A DNA stretch of 30,825 bases from the NCBI GenBank assembly GCA_910595815.1, contig CAJVCM010000028.1, forward strand, positions 1 through 30,825, written 5' to 3'. Each line of letters starts with the position of its first letter. Within the stretch, counting starts at the first letter, position 1. Origin of the DNA: Candidatus Thioglobus plumae (GTDB lineage Bacteria > Pseudomonadota > Gammaproteobacteria > PS1 > Pseudothioglobaceae). A program made the position numbers and the translations under genes. The notes under the pieces were generated by a model, which saw nothing but the letters and a program-made list of their open reading frames with translations, ran no database searches and was not told the origin of the DNA. Shown here one piece after another: positions 1-7,515 of the stretch.

Positions 1-228
1 AAGCCTTCACAAGACGGAGTAACCGTTGGTGATTTTGTCACTTTAGAGATTTCATCTTCTGAATTATTTTCACGCGCTTTCATGTTATACATCTTTCCAA
101 TCCTGGCTTTATTTACAGGTAGTTATGCTGGGCTACGTTTATTTCCTGCAACGGAATTATGGCAAATAAGCTTCGGAATTTTTGGTTTTATCATTGCACT
201 TTTGCTCACCAAATATTTTGTAAAGTAG
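1..228 (+). CDS. rseC: RseC/MucC-type SoxR-reducing system membrane protein, C-terminal part
   Basis: Frame 1 is open from the window edge to a TAG at 226-228, giving the last 75 residues of a protein that starts outside the window. The fragment begins with a short polar segment containing GDFVTLEI, then two hydrophobic helices (about residues 24-44 and 54-73) separated by a short polar loop containing LRLFPATELW, and ends KYFVK. RseC/MucC proteins have this C-terminal layout: a small beta domain with a 'GD-V-V-I' strand, then two membrane helices. In the family they act at the inner membrane with the sigma-E anti-sigma system or with SoxR reduction. The assignment rests on layout and motif style only. 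The stop lies 63 bases before aceE, which has its own promoter. Confidence 0.65.
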   Translation, partial: KPSQDGVTVGDFVTLEISSSELFSRAFMLYIFPILALFTGSYAGLRLFPATELWQISFGIFGFIIALLLTKYFVK

Positions 229-248
229 GCTTTTTAAGCTGTATATTT

Positions 249-276
249 TTGGGATAATCGATTTATTTTTTATAAA
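249..276 (+). promoter_or_regulatory. Probable sigma-70 promoter of aceE
   Basis: A -35-like TTGGGA (249-254, 4 of 6 consensus bases) is followed by a 16-base spacer and a -10-like TATAAA (271-276). Transcription would start near 283, leaving a leader of only about 10 bases before the aceE ATG at 292. No Shine-Dalgarno sequence is present. Confidence 0.5.
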
Positions 277-290
277 CAAATTTCGTTTAT
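272..290. promoter_or_regulatory. Imperfect palindrome between the aceE -10 box and start codon
   Basis: ATAAAC (272-277) and GTTTAT (285-290) are perfect inverted arms around a 7-base AT-rich centre. The element overlaps the -10 box and ends one base before the ATG, where a repressor would block transcription. The region is very AT-rich, so a chance palindrome is possible. It does not look like the PdhR site of Escherichia coli. Confidence 0.3.
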
Positions 291-291
291 T

Positions 292-2940
292 ATGCCAAAT
301 CAAGATATTGATCCGTTAGAAACCCAAGAATGGCTAGAAGCCTTTAAATCTGTCGCTAAAGTCGAAGGTGATGATCGTGCAAAATTCCTGTTAAATCAGC
401 TAATGGACATGGCGCATCATGAAGGCATGGACTTGCCAACGGGTGTGAATACTTCTTATCTTAATAGTATTGGTTTGGATAAAGAAATTAAAACAGATAT
501 TAGTGCTGAGATTGAAGAGAAAATTTCTGCCATTATTCGTTGGAATGCAATGGTGATGGTGGTTAAAGCCAATCAATTGCCTTATGAATTAGGTGGCCAT
601 ATTGCCTCATTTGCCTCATCGGCAACCCTATATGAAGTTGCTTTTAATCACTTTTATCGTGGCCCTGATGCCGATCAAGGTGCAGATTTAATTTTCTTCC
701 AAGGTCATATTTCTCCAGGTATTTATTCTCGTGCTTATTTAGAAGGTCGTATTACCGAAGAGCAGATGTTATTATTCCGCCAAGAAGCAGGTAAAGATGG
801 CTTGAGTTCGTATCCACATCCGTGGTTAATGCCAGATTTTTGGCAGTTCCCAACGGTGTCAATGGGTTTGGGTCCAATCATGGCGATTTACCAAGCACGT
901 TTTATGAAGTACCTTCATCACCGTGAAATTCAACAAACTGATAAGCGTACCGTTTGGGCTTATTTGGGCGATGGTGAAATGGACGAACCAGAATCACTCG
1001 GCGCTATTTCAATGGCGGGTCGTGAAAAGCTAGACAACTTGATTTTTGTGATTAACTGTAATTTACAGCGCCTTGATGGCCCAGTGCGTGGCAACGGTAA
1101 AATTATTCAAGAACTTGAAGGTATGTTCCGTGGCGCAGGCTGGAATGTCATTAAAGTCATTTGGGGTGGAAAATGGGATGAGCTACTAGCTAAAGACACC
1201 GACGGCCTACTTAGAAAACGCATGGAAGAGGTTGTAGATGGTGAATATCAGGCCTATAAAGCAAAAGATGGTGCTTATGTGCGCAAGCATTTCTTCGGTA
1301 AATATCCTGAATTATTAGCCATGGTTGAGCACATGAGTGACGATGAAATCTATCATCTTAATCGTGGTGGTCATGACCCTTATAAAGTATTCCAAGCCTA
1401 TCATGCTGCTAAAGCTTGTAGCGATAAGCCAACCGTTATTTTGGCAAAAACCGTTAAAGGTTATGGCATGGGTGAAGCGGGTGAAGGACAAAATACCACG
1501 CATTCGCAAAAGAAGCTTGGTTTGGAGCAAGTGGAAATTTTTGCTAAGCGCTTTGATGTGCCAGTGACAGACGCTGATGTTAAAGAGCTTAATTTTTACA
1601 AGCCAGCACCTGATAGCGAAGAAATGACTTACATGAATGCTCGACGTAAGGCGCTAGGCGGCTCTTTACCTGTTCGCTCGTTTGAATTAGAAGATTTAAA
1701 AGCACCAGAATTAGAGGTGTTTAAAGCTTTGTTAGAATCCAGTGGTGAGCGTGAAATGTCCACCACTATGGCGCTTAACCGAGTGATGACTTTATTGGTG
1801 CGTGACAAGCAACTTGGCCCTAAGATTGTGCCAATTATTCCAGATGAGGCGCGTACCTTTGGCATGGAAGGCTTGTTTAGACAGCTCGGTATTTACTCAG
1901 CTTCCGGTCAACTCTATCAACCTGAAGATTCTGATAAAGTCATGTGGTACAAAGAAGATATTAAAGGTCAGGTATTGCAAGAAGGTATTAATGAAGCCGG
2001 TGCAATCTCTGATTGGATTGCTGCGGCAACGGCTTATGCTACGCACAACACCACCATGATTCCATTCTATATTTACTACTCTAAGTTTGGTTTCCAGCGT
2101 GTGGGTGATTTGGCTTGGGCAGCAGGTGATATGCAGGCTAAAGGCTTCTTAATCGGTGGTACAGCAGGCCGAACCACCTTAAATGGTGAAGGTTTGCAAC
2201 ATCAAGATGGCGATTCACATTTGGTGGCTAATACCATTCCAAACTGTGTTTCTTATGATCCGACTTATGCTTACGAATTAGCCGTTATTATTCGTAGTGG
2301 TTTATTTAGAATGTATGAAAAACATGAAAATATTTTCTATTACATTACCACCATGAATGAGCTCTACACACACCCTGAAATGCCAGCAGGCACGGAAGAG
2401 GGGATTATTAAAGGTATTTATCCATTGAAAGAAGTGGGTACTGGTGACAAGCAAGTGCAGTTAATGGGTTGTGGTACGATTTTAAGAGAAGTTGAAAAAG
2501 CCGCACAAATGCTTGCAGATGACTGGGGTGTTAAATCTAATATTTGGTCAGTGACTAGTTTTAACGAACTTACGCGTGAAGCACAAGCGATTGACCGAGT
2601 TAATCGTTTTAGTACAGATGAGCCAAAAGTTCCTTATATTACCCAATGTTTGACAGATGCCAAAGGTCCAGTGATTGCAACCACTGACTACATGCGTAAT
2701 TATGCTGAGCAAGTGCGTAAGTACATTCCAGGTCGCTATGAAGTATTAGGTACGGATGGTTTTGGTCGTTCTGATTCACGCGAGGCACTTAGGGACTTTT
2801 TTGAAGTTGACGCAAATTATGTGACTGTTGCTGCTCTTAAGGCTTTAGTTGACGAAGGTGAGATGGATAAGACAATTGTTGCACAAGCGATTGAAAAATA
2901 CGGTATAAATACAGATAAGCCAAATCCAATGACGGTTTAA
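292..2940 (+). CDS. aceE: Pyruvate dehydrogenase E1 component (homodimeric type)
   Basis: This is the thiamine-diphosphate-dependent E1 subunit of the pyruvate dehydrogenase complex. It decarboxylates pyruvate and acetylates the lipoyl groups of E2 in the cytoplasm. At 882 residues it is the length of the Escherichia coli protein (887). The ThDP/Mg motif starts GDGEMDEPESLG at residue 226 and ends in INCNLQRLDGPV, and the protein is collinear with AceE throughout. The ATG at 292 gives the expected N-terminus (the DPLETQEWLEA region). A promoter with a palindrome lies just upstream. The next gene is a HopJ protein 25 bases downstream; aceF and lpdA, the usual partners, are not in the window, so E2 and E3 must be encoded elsewhere. 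Confidence 0.97.
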   Translation: MPNQDIDPLETQEWLEAFKSVAKVEGDDRAKFLLNQLMDMAHHEGMDLPTGVNTSYLNSIGLDKEIKTDISAEIEEKISAIIRWNAMVMVVKANQLPYELGGHIASFASSATLYEVAFNHFYRGPDADQGADLIFFQGHISPGIYSRAYLEGRITEEQMLLFRQEAGKDGLSSYPHPWLMPDFWQFPTVSMGLGPIMAIYQARFMKYLHHREIQQTDKRTVWAYLGDGEMDEPESLGAISMAGREKLDNLIFVINCNLQRLDGPVRGNGKIIQELEGMFRGAGWNVIKVIWGGKWDELLAKDTDGLLRKRMEEVVDGEYQAYKAKDGAYVRKHFFGKYPELLAMVEHMSDDEIYHLNRGGHDPYKVFQAYHAAKACSDKPTVILAKTVKGYGMGEAGEGQNTTHSQKKLGLEQVEIFAKRFDVPVTDADVKELNFYKPAPDSEEMTYMNARRKALGGSLPVRSFELEDLKAPELEVFKALLESSGEREMSTTMALNRVMTLLVRDKQLGPKIVPIIPDEARTFGMEGLFRQLGIYSASGQLYQPEDSDKVMWYKEDIKGQVLQEGINEAGAISDWIAAATAYATHNTTMIPFYIYYSKFGFQRVGDLAWAAGDMQAKGFLIGGTAGRTTLNGEGLQHQDGDSHLVANTIPNCVSYDPTYAYELAVIIRSGLFRMYEKHENIFYYITTMNELYTHPEMPAGTEEGIIKGIYPLKEVGTGDKQVQLMGCGTILREVEKAAQMLADDWGVKSNIWSVTSFNELTREAQAIDRVNRFSTDEPKVPYITQCLTDAKGPVIATTDYMRNYAEQVRKYIPGRYEVLGTDGFGRSDSREALRDFFEVDANYVTVAALKALVDEGEMDKTIVAQAIEKYGINTDKPNPMTV

Positions 2941-2965
2941 GGATAATTCTTAAATAGGGGGGAGA

Positions 2966-3304
2966 GTGACACAAGAAGAGTATTTAGAAACACTAAGATC
3001 AGGTGAAATAATGAAGTTTGAGGACTTAATTGCACTGATTGACGATGATTATAACCATACGCCAGCTAGTTTTACTAACGGCGAGGTTGAAAACGCTGCT
3101 GATGAAAACCAAGGCAGTGCTAAATTATTTTGTTTTGCTGCGGTTAATCAACTGAGTGTGTTAGAAACATTGCATTGTTTTGGTCAATACTACCAAGAAG
3201 TGTTAAATGATCCAAAAGGTGATTCACACGCTAATATTCGTAATTTTATGACTTACGGCTGGGAAGGTTTAAAGTTTGAGTCACCTGTTCTAGACAGAAA
3301 GTAG
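2966..3304 (+). CDS. HopJ-domain protein
   Basis: A 112-residue soluble protein of the HopJ family. The family name comes from a Pseudomonas type III effector, but most members are housekeeping proteins of unknown function in non-pathogens, and no secretion genes are nearby. Recognisable family features are the early 'IDDDYNHTPASFTNG' block (residues 25-39), the 'ETLHCFGQYYQEVL' helix in the middle, and the C-terminal 'HANIRNFMTYGWEGLKF' block. The start is the GTG at 2966, preceded by a strong purine-rich AGGGGGGAG. An ATG 45 bases further in (3011) would remove conserved N-terminal sequence. It is probably co-transcribed with aceE, whose stop is 25 bases upstream. The 3' end converges on the slyX remnant with a 15-base gap. 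Confidence 0.85.
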   Translation: MTQEEYLETLRSGEIMKFEDLIALIDDDYNHTPASFTNGEVENAADENQGSAKLFCFAAVNQLSVLETLHCFGQYYQEVLNDPKGDSHANIRNFMTYGWEGLKFESPVLDRK

Positions 3305-3319
3305 CAGTCCAAGGTCTTT

Positions 3320-3526
3320 CTAATAATGTGGCGGTCGAGCATTAGTTATTTGGACACCACCTTCTAAGTCATCTTTAAGCTGCTCTATTTGTGTTGATAG
3401 GTGTTTGATCATTTCTTCTAATTCGTCAATCTTTTGCATTTGACGAAAAACAACCTCATTAAGCTCTTCGATTGTGTGATCAAGATAGGTATTTTTTTCT
3501 TATAGTTCGATTAGTTTTTCACTCAT
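3320..3526 (-). pseudogene. slyX: slyX-like gene interrupted by one in-frame TAA
   Basis: Reading the minus strand from the ATG at 3526 gives MSEKLIEL, a TAA stop (3502-3500), then an open frame of 59 more codons to a TAG at 3322-3320. The second part is a coiled-coil run of Glu, Leu, Ile and Lys and ends NARPPHY. SlyX proteins are about 70 residues long, mostly coiled coil, and end in PPHY, so the full 68-codon frame matches in length, order and C-terminus. The stop replaces codon 9, where Glu (GAA to TAA) or Gln would fit the coiled coil. The ATG overlaps the stop of the upstream transporter (ATGA at 3526-3523), so the pair was translationally coupled. It could be a real inactivation, a sequencing error, or a gene rescued by readthrough or internal initiation. 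The function of SlyX is unknown. Confidence 0.85.
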
Positions 3527-4398
3527 GCTTTATCCTTTGTAGATTTACCACCATATTCATAGTAACTCAATCCGATTAGTACAAGAATGATACCGCTTAG
3601 CTGGACACTTGTTAGGGTTTCATTATTAAGGTTTGAGCCTAGTAGTAGTGCAAATACTGGTGTAATGAGTGGCACAATACCAACCACTCTTACACTGGTG
3701 TGTCGAATCAAGTAATAGTATGACATAAAGCCAATTACTGAGCCGAATAGCGCTAAGTAACCAATAGATAAGGCAGCTTTAAATGTTGTTTCTGGGATAG
3801 TGCCCTCAGTCAAAGCCCAACTTAAAACAAACAAAGGCACACTAACAATGAGTGCGCCAGTGGTGGTTTCTAGTGCAGAAATAGAGGCGTTCACTTGCTT
3901 GAGTTTAACCGATATAAAGGATTGAAAAGCCATTGCAAAAGTAACGGCTAACAAGCCTATTATCAGTTCAGTTGAAATGCTTAATGTTTGCTTAAAGATA
4001 ATAACAAGCCCAGCCAAACCCAGTAATAACCCTGCTATTTTATGAAATTTAAAGAAGGATTCTTTAAGGAGTAGTAAAGCAAATATACCAGTGATAATAG
4101 GGGTTAGTCCAAACACAACAGAAATAATTCCTGAAGGAACTGTTTGTGATGAATAGTACACTAAGCTCATGGTGGTAAAAACACCTAGCCCTGCGTAAAA
4201 ATAATTATTAATGGCCAGTTTGCTGGTGTTTAATTTTTGTTTTCTAATCGATAATAACAACAGACAAATAGCTAATCCAATTAGCATTCTAGAGGCAACA
4301 GCAAAATTAAAGTCAGAACCCAGTGTCGACCACTGAATGGCAAGTGGTGTGGTTGACCAAATGGCAACAACAGATAAGAAGACTAGGTAGATTGGCAT
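3523..4398 (-). CDS. EamA/DMT-superfamily transporter
   Basis: A 291-residue, highly hydrophobic inner-membrane protein with about ten membrane helices in two repeats of five, the architecture of EamA drug/metabolite transporters such as RhaT- and YdcZ-type permeases. Features include the N-terminal 'AIWSTTPLAIQW' block and the second-repeat 'GSVIGFMSYYYLIRHTSVRVVGIVPLITPVF' region, which is the usual conserved C-terminal half signature. The substrate cannot be read from sequence; exporters of amino acids or metabolites are common in the family. The C-terminal tail is short and basic (GGKSTKDKA). Its TGA overlaps the ATG of the slyX remnant. No Shine-Dalgarno is visible before the ATG at 4398, and a hairpin with a T-run lies 15-40 bases upstream. 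Confidence 0.88.
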   Translation of the reverse strand: MPIYLVFLSVVAIWSTTPLAIQWSTLGSDFNFAVASRMLIGLAICLLLLSIRKQKLNTSKLAINNYFYAGLGVFTTMSLVYYSSQTVPSGIISVVFGLTPIITGIFALLLLKESFFKFHKIAGLLLGLAGLVIIFKQTLSISTELIIGLLAVTFAMAFQSFISVKLKQVNASISALETTTGALIVSVPLFVLSWALTEGTIPETTFKAALSIGYLALFGSVIGFMSYYYLIRHTSVRVVGIVPLITPVFALLLGSNLNNETLTSVQLSGIILVLIGLSYYEYGGKSTKDKA

Positions 4399-4412
4399 CG
4401 TGTAATAGTATT

Positions 4413-4439
4413 AAAAACCACCATTAAGGCGGCTTTTTT
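4413..4439 (-). terminator. Minus-strand intrinsic terminator or attenuator between roxA and the EamA transporter
   Basis: On the minus strand GCCGCC (4433-4428) pairs with GGTGGT (4422-4417) around a 5-base loop. Two of the pairs are G-U, which form only in the minus-strand RNA. An A-run precedes the stem and a T-run follows it. It could end roxA transcription 150 bases downstream of its stop, or act as an attenuator in the leader of the transporter that starts at 4398. I see no gene or other strong signal in 4440-4589. Confidence 0.55.
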
Positions 4440-4589
4440 AATGACATTCATTTCTATGAAAACTCCTATAAAGTAATGAAAAGGTGCTCTATGATTATAA
4501 GCTCTATTTAAAATGCACCAATTGACATGTTTTAGATAAATATTAAGACGGAACTTTAAGTCATAAAACGAGAGCTATTATCCTTAAAA

Positions 4590-5672
4590 TCAATCAATTA
4601 TGACGATTAAATTCTTCTTAAACAGATCAATTGCAAGTTCTGAATATTGGGCCGCATCAATACTGCGTTGATTACAAAAATCAATTACAACCTGACTATT
4701 AAATGCTTGAAAATCGAATGATTCACCATTAATAAATACTTTGGGCACGCCACTATTTAAAAGGTAGGCGATATTGCAACTTGGGTGTAGTTGATAATGC
4801 GCTTGATGCTCAAACACACCATGCTCAAAGTGTTGTAATAGTTGAATATCTAGCGTGTCTAACTGAGTAATAAAGCAGGCAAATTCCTCAGCACTGATGT
4901 CGAGTATTTGTTGTGCTTGATTAGTAGCTGAGTTGGGTATCAATGCTGGCGTATTTTGGTTATCCCAAACAGGATCTTGATAGTATTGATTTTCATCCTT
5001 AGACTGCTGATCGATCGATTCATATAATTCTTGTGTTGAATAAGCGCGATAACCAAACGACAAGGTAGTACATTCATCATCTAAGCTTACGCCATGGTGT
5101 GCCACTTTAGGCGGTACATAAAGTACATCTCCTGGCTCTACATCAAACACTTGTTCAGACTCAAATTTATCCATAATGCGTAATGGAACATTGTTTAGAT
5201 AATTATCTAATTCACAATGTTTTCCGCTAATGTGCCAACGACGCCTGCCACTGCCTTGTAGTAAGAAGACATCATAATAATCAAAGTGAGGTCCAACACT
5301 ACCACCTTTAGCTGCATATGAGATCATCACATCGTCAAAGCGCCAACGCGGAATAAAATCAAATTGTTTGATCAACTCGTGCACTTCATCAACAAATCGA
5401 TCAACCCCTTGCACCAACAATGTCCAGTCTTGTTCGGGTAATTGAGTAAAGGTGTTTTCAGTAAAAGGGCCGTTGGTTAATGACCATTGATTGCTGGTTG
5501 TTGAGCCAGTGATTAGACGTGATTCAAATTCTTCTTCAAGTGATAATCCGGCCAATTCATTCGGTGCAATCGGTGATATAAAGTTAGGCAGTGCTTGTTT
5601 GATGAGCAAAGGTTTTTTTTGCCAATAATCAGTTAAAAATTCTTCTTCTGATATTGTTCCAAAATGAATCAT
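4590..5672 (-). CDS. roxA: Ribosomal oxygenase (JmjC/cupin, 50S L16 arginine hydroxylase type)
   Basis: A 360-residue Fe(II)/2-oxoglutarate oxygenase of the YcfD/RoxA type, known to hydroxylate an arginine of ribosomal protein L16. The cupin carries the expected metal triad: His129 and Asp131 in 'VGPHFDYYDVFLLQG', and His192 in 'VPPKVAHHGV'. The following 'SGRRRWHI' supplies the basic residues that bind 2-oxoglutarate in YcfD. The N-terminal 'EEFLTDYWQKKPLLIKQA' is the family opening, and the C-terminal third (about 235-360) fits the dimer and winged-helix region of YcfD. Length is close to the 373 residues of the Escherichia coli protein. It is divergent from the gene at 5765, with a 92-base intergenic region that carries a palindrome. 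Confidence 0.92.
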   Translation of the reverse strand: MIHFGTISEEEFLTDYWQKKPLLIKQALPNFISPIAPNELAGLSLEEEFESRLITGSTTSNQWSLTNGPFTENTFTQLPEQDWTLLVQGVDRFVDEVHELIKQFDFIPRWRFDDVMISYAAKGGSVGPHFDYYDVFLLQGSGRRRWHISGKHCELDNYLNNVPLRIMDKFESEQVFDVEPGDVLYVPPKVAHHGVSLDDECTTLSFGYRAYSTQELYESIDQQSKDENQYYQDPVWDNQNTPALIPNSATNQAQQILDISAEEFACFITQLDTLDIQLLQHFEHGVFEHQAHYQLHPSCNIAYLLNSGVPKVFINGESFDFQAFNSQVVIDFCNQRSIDAAQYSELAIDLFKKNLIVIID

Positions 5673-5713
5673 TGTCTAGTTAAAATTACGTCTTTCATAT
5701 ATTCAAATTTTAC

Positions 5714-5730
5714 ATAGTGGTTATCACTAT
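5714..5730. promoter_or_regulatory. Perfect 6-base inverted repeat in the roxA / SOR-like divergent intergenic region
   Basis: ATAGTG (5714-5719), GTTAT, CACTAT (5725-5730). The 17-base palindrome lies midway between the two divergent starts, 35 bases before the ATG at 5765 and 42 bases from the roxA ATG. Its size and place fit a dimeric repressor or activator site, but I cannot name a regulator. Confidence 0.4.
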
Positions 5731-5764
5731 ACAAGTATTATTAATTTATTAAGGAGTAGTAAGA

Positions 5765-6166
5765 ATGTTTAACCCGATAGAAGTTCCATTTGGCTGTGTT
5801 ATGTTGTTTAACGAGGTTAATTTAAAAGATGGCATTAAGATTGAAGATGTTGAGCTAACATTGGGCGAAATGTGTAATGTGGTTAAAAATAATTATGGCG
5901 ATGATAATGGCGGCTTTATTGCTGGACAAGTCTATGAAAATTCTGGATTTATCTCAGGAGAAGGTTCGTTTGAGAATATTGAGAAGGCCAAAGAAGAGCG
6001 TGGTGAGATCGTTATTGTGACATTCTGGAAATCATTCGAACAACATGAGAAGTCCCATGCTGATGAATTATTTAAGTCGAAATTTGACGAGTTGCTAGAG
6101 TTTTGTGATGATGCTAACGAGTTAGGCTATAAAATGCTCTGGCAAGGTACACCAGAAGACCACTAA
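5765..6166 (+). CDS. Short protein resembling one domain of sulfur oxygenase reductase (SOR)
   Basis: A 133-residue soluble acidic protein that I do not recognise as a named family with certainty. Compared from memory with archaeal SOR it shares a cysteine in 'GEMCNVV' (Cys37), a 'GGFIAGQ' strand, the block 'VTFWKSFEQHEKSH' (SOR: TFWKDWKDHEEMH), with an HxxxH pair at His94 and His98, a later Cys114, and 'MLWQGTPE' ending in Glu131. In SOR the matching residues are the persulfide cysteine and the His-His-Glu iron ligands. The protein is less than half the length of SOR (about 310). Alternative: a generic dimeric alpha/beta-barrel protein of the monooxygenase (ABM) type. The start is supported by a strong AAGGAG (5751-5756) 8 bases before the ATG. 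A rhodanese follows 20 bases downstream, probably in the same operon. Confidence 0.45.
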   Translation: MFNPIEVPFGCVMLFNEVNLKDGIKIEDVELTLGEMCNVVKNNYGDDNGGFIAGQVYENSGFISGEGSFENIEKAKEERGEIVIVTFWKSFEQHEKSHADELFKSKFDELLEFCDDANELGYKMLWQGTPEDH

Positions 6167-6186
6167 ATTATTTATCAAGGAAAGAT

Positions 6187-6501
6187 ATGACACGAACTAT
6201 AACAGCTGAGGCATTTAAAGACATTGACAGTAATACTATTGTCTTAGATGTTCGACGTGAGGATGATTACACCACGTCAAGTGATACCATCCCTGGCGCA
6301 ACATGGAAAGACCCTAGTAAAACTAAAGAATGGATTGGCTCTATTGATACTGATAAATCAGTGGTAATCTATTGTGTTAGAGGTGGCGGTGTGAGTAACA
6401 GCGTACTCGATAGCATGTATGCTGCTGGTATTAATGCACAGTTTATTGAAGGCGGAATCGAAGGATTAAAAGAGGTTGGCGGCGTAGTAGAGGCTAAATA
6501 G
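6187..6501 (+). CDS. Single-domain rhodanese (sulfurtransferase)
   Basis: A 104-residue cytoplasmic rhodanese-like domain. It opens with the typical strand 'NTIVLDVRREDDY' (residues 16-28) and carries the active-site loop 'YCVRGGGVSNSV', with the persulfide-forming cysteine at residue 63, followed by the closing 'FIEGGIEGLKEVGG' motif. Rhodaneses move sulfane sulfur between donors and acceptors such as thiosulfate or protein persulfides. The ATG at 6187 follows an AAGGAAAG purine stretch. It lies 20 bases after the SOR-like gene and 6 bases before the YdjM-like gene, so the three are probably one transcript. The loop has three glycines instead of the usual mixed residues, so substrate choice cannot be inferred. 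Confidence 0.88.
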   Translation: MTRTITAEAFKDIDSNTIVLDVRREDDYTTSSDTIPGATWKDPSKTKEWIGSIDTDKSVVIYCVRGGGVSNSVLDSMYAAGINAQFIEGGIEGLKEVGGVVEAK

Positions 6502-6507
6502 TTAAGT

Positions 6508-7497
6508 ATGGATCCATTATCACACGGTATTTTTGGCGCCAGTGTAGCTCATTTTTCTGCTAAAAACCCAAGCAAACTACGATGGGCATTATTGGTTGGT
6601 TTTCTTGCCGGAATTGCGCCAGATTTAGACGTGTTGATTCGTTCTGCAGAAGATCCTTTGCTGTTTTTAGAATATCATCGACAGTTTACACATTCACTAT
6701 TTTTTATCCCAATCGGTGCTTTATTGTGCACGCTGGCTCTATATCCTTTTTTAAGGAAAAAACTAACTTTTTTAGAATTATACTTCTATGCGTTTTTGGG
6801 TTATTCCACCCATGGTTTGTTGGATAGTTTTACTTCTTACGGTACGCAGTTGTTATGGCCGTTTTCAAGCTTGAGAGTGTCTTGGAATAATATATCTATC
6901 ATTGACCCGTTATTCACTCTACCTATCTTGGCACTGCTTTTTGTTGCCTTTATGCGCAAACAATTTCGTCATGCTCGATATGCGTTTGTTTACATTTTGG
7001 CTTATTTGTCGTTCAGTATGGTGCAGCATGAACGCGCACAAACACTAGTATTGGCATTGGCTACAGAGCGAGGACACAACCCAGTGCGATTAATCAGCAA
7101 GCCCACACTTGGAAACTTAATTTTATGGCGATTAGTTTACGAATATGACGGACGTTATTTTGTTGATGCAGCAAAATTGGGTTGGGATAGTGTTACTATT
7201 CCAGGTAAATCCATCGCCAAACTTGATATAAACAACGACTATCCATGGCTTTTAAAAGATAGTGTTCAAGCAAAAGATATTGAGCGATTCCGCTGGTTTT
7301 CTGCTGGTTTCCTTGCAAAAGTTCCAAACGATAATTTAATGATTATGGATGTTCGTTATTCATTTATTCCTAATGAATTATCACCTTTGTGGGTGATTCG
7401 ACTTAATCCAAAAACACCTGAGCAACATGTGGAATATCTGGATATTCGAGATAATGTGATTAAAGATCGTCAACGGTTTTTAGATTTATTGTTTTAA
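6508..7497 (+). CDS. YdjM-like membrane-bound metal-dependent hydrolase family protein
   Basis: A 329-residue protein with an N-terminal membrane domain of about four or five helices (residues 1-180) and a C-terminal soluble region (about 190-329). The family metal-site signatures are present in order: 'MDPLSHGIFGA', 'GIAPDLDVLI', 'EYHRQFTHSLFF' and 'HGLLDSFTSYGTQLLWPFS'. These His and Asp residues define the YdjM/DUF457 group, related to LexA-controlled YdjM of Escherichia coli. The biochemical activity of the family is not established; phospholipid-type substrates have been suggested. No clear Shine-Dalgarno; the ATG follows the rhodanese stop by 6 bases, so coupling is likely. Two hairpins after the stop probably end the transcript. 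Confidence 0.85.
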   Translation: MDPLSHGIFGASVAHFSAKNPSKLRWALLVGFLAGIAPDLDVLIRSAEDPLLFLEYHRQFTHSLFFIPIGALLCTLALYPFLRKKLTFLELYFYAFLGYSTHGLLDSFTSYGTQLLWPFSSLRVSWNNISIIDPLFTLPILALLFVAFMRKQFRHARYAFVYILAYLSFSMVQHERAQTLVLALATERGHNPVRLISKPTLGNLILWRLVYEYDGRYFVDAAKLGWDSVTIPGKSIAKLDINNDYPWLLKDSVQAKDIERFRWFSAGFLAKVPNDNLMIMDVRYSFIPNELSPLWVIRLNPKTPEQHVEYLDIRDNVIKDRQRFLDLLF

Positions 7498-7515
7498 GGT
7501 TGGGGGGCTTGTATC

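Noticed and set aside
2966..3304. HopJ gene as a true type III effector
   Set aside because: The family name is historical. No secretion genes are near, and the gene sits next to aceE like a housekeeping gene.
4522..4546. TTGACA (4522-4527) as a plus-strand promoter
   Set aside because: A perfect -35 hexamer, but no -10 lies at 15-19 bases and no plus-strand gene follows.
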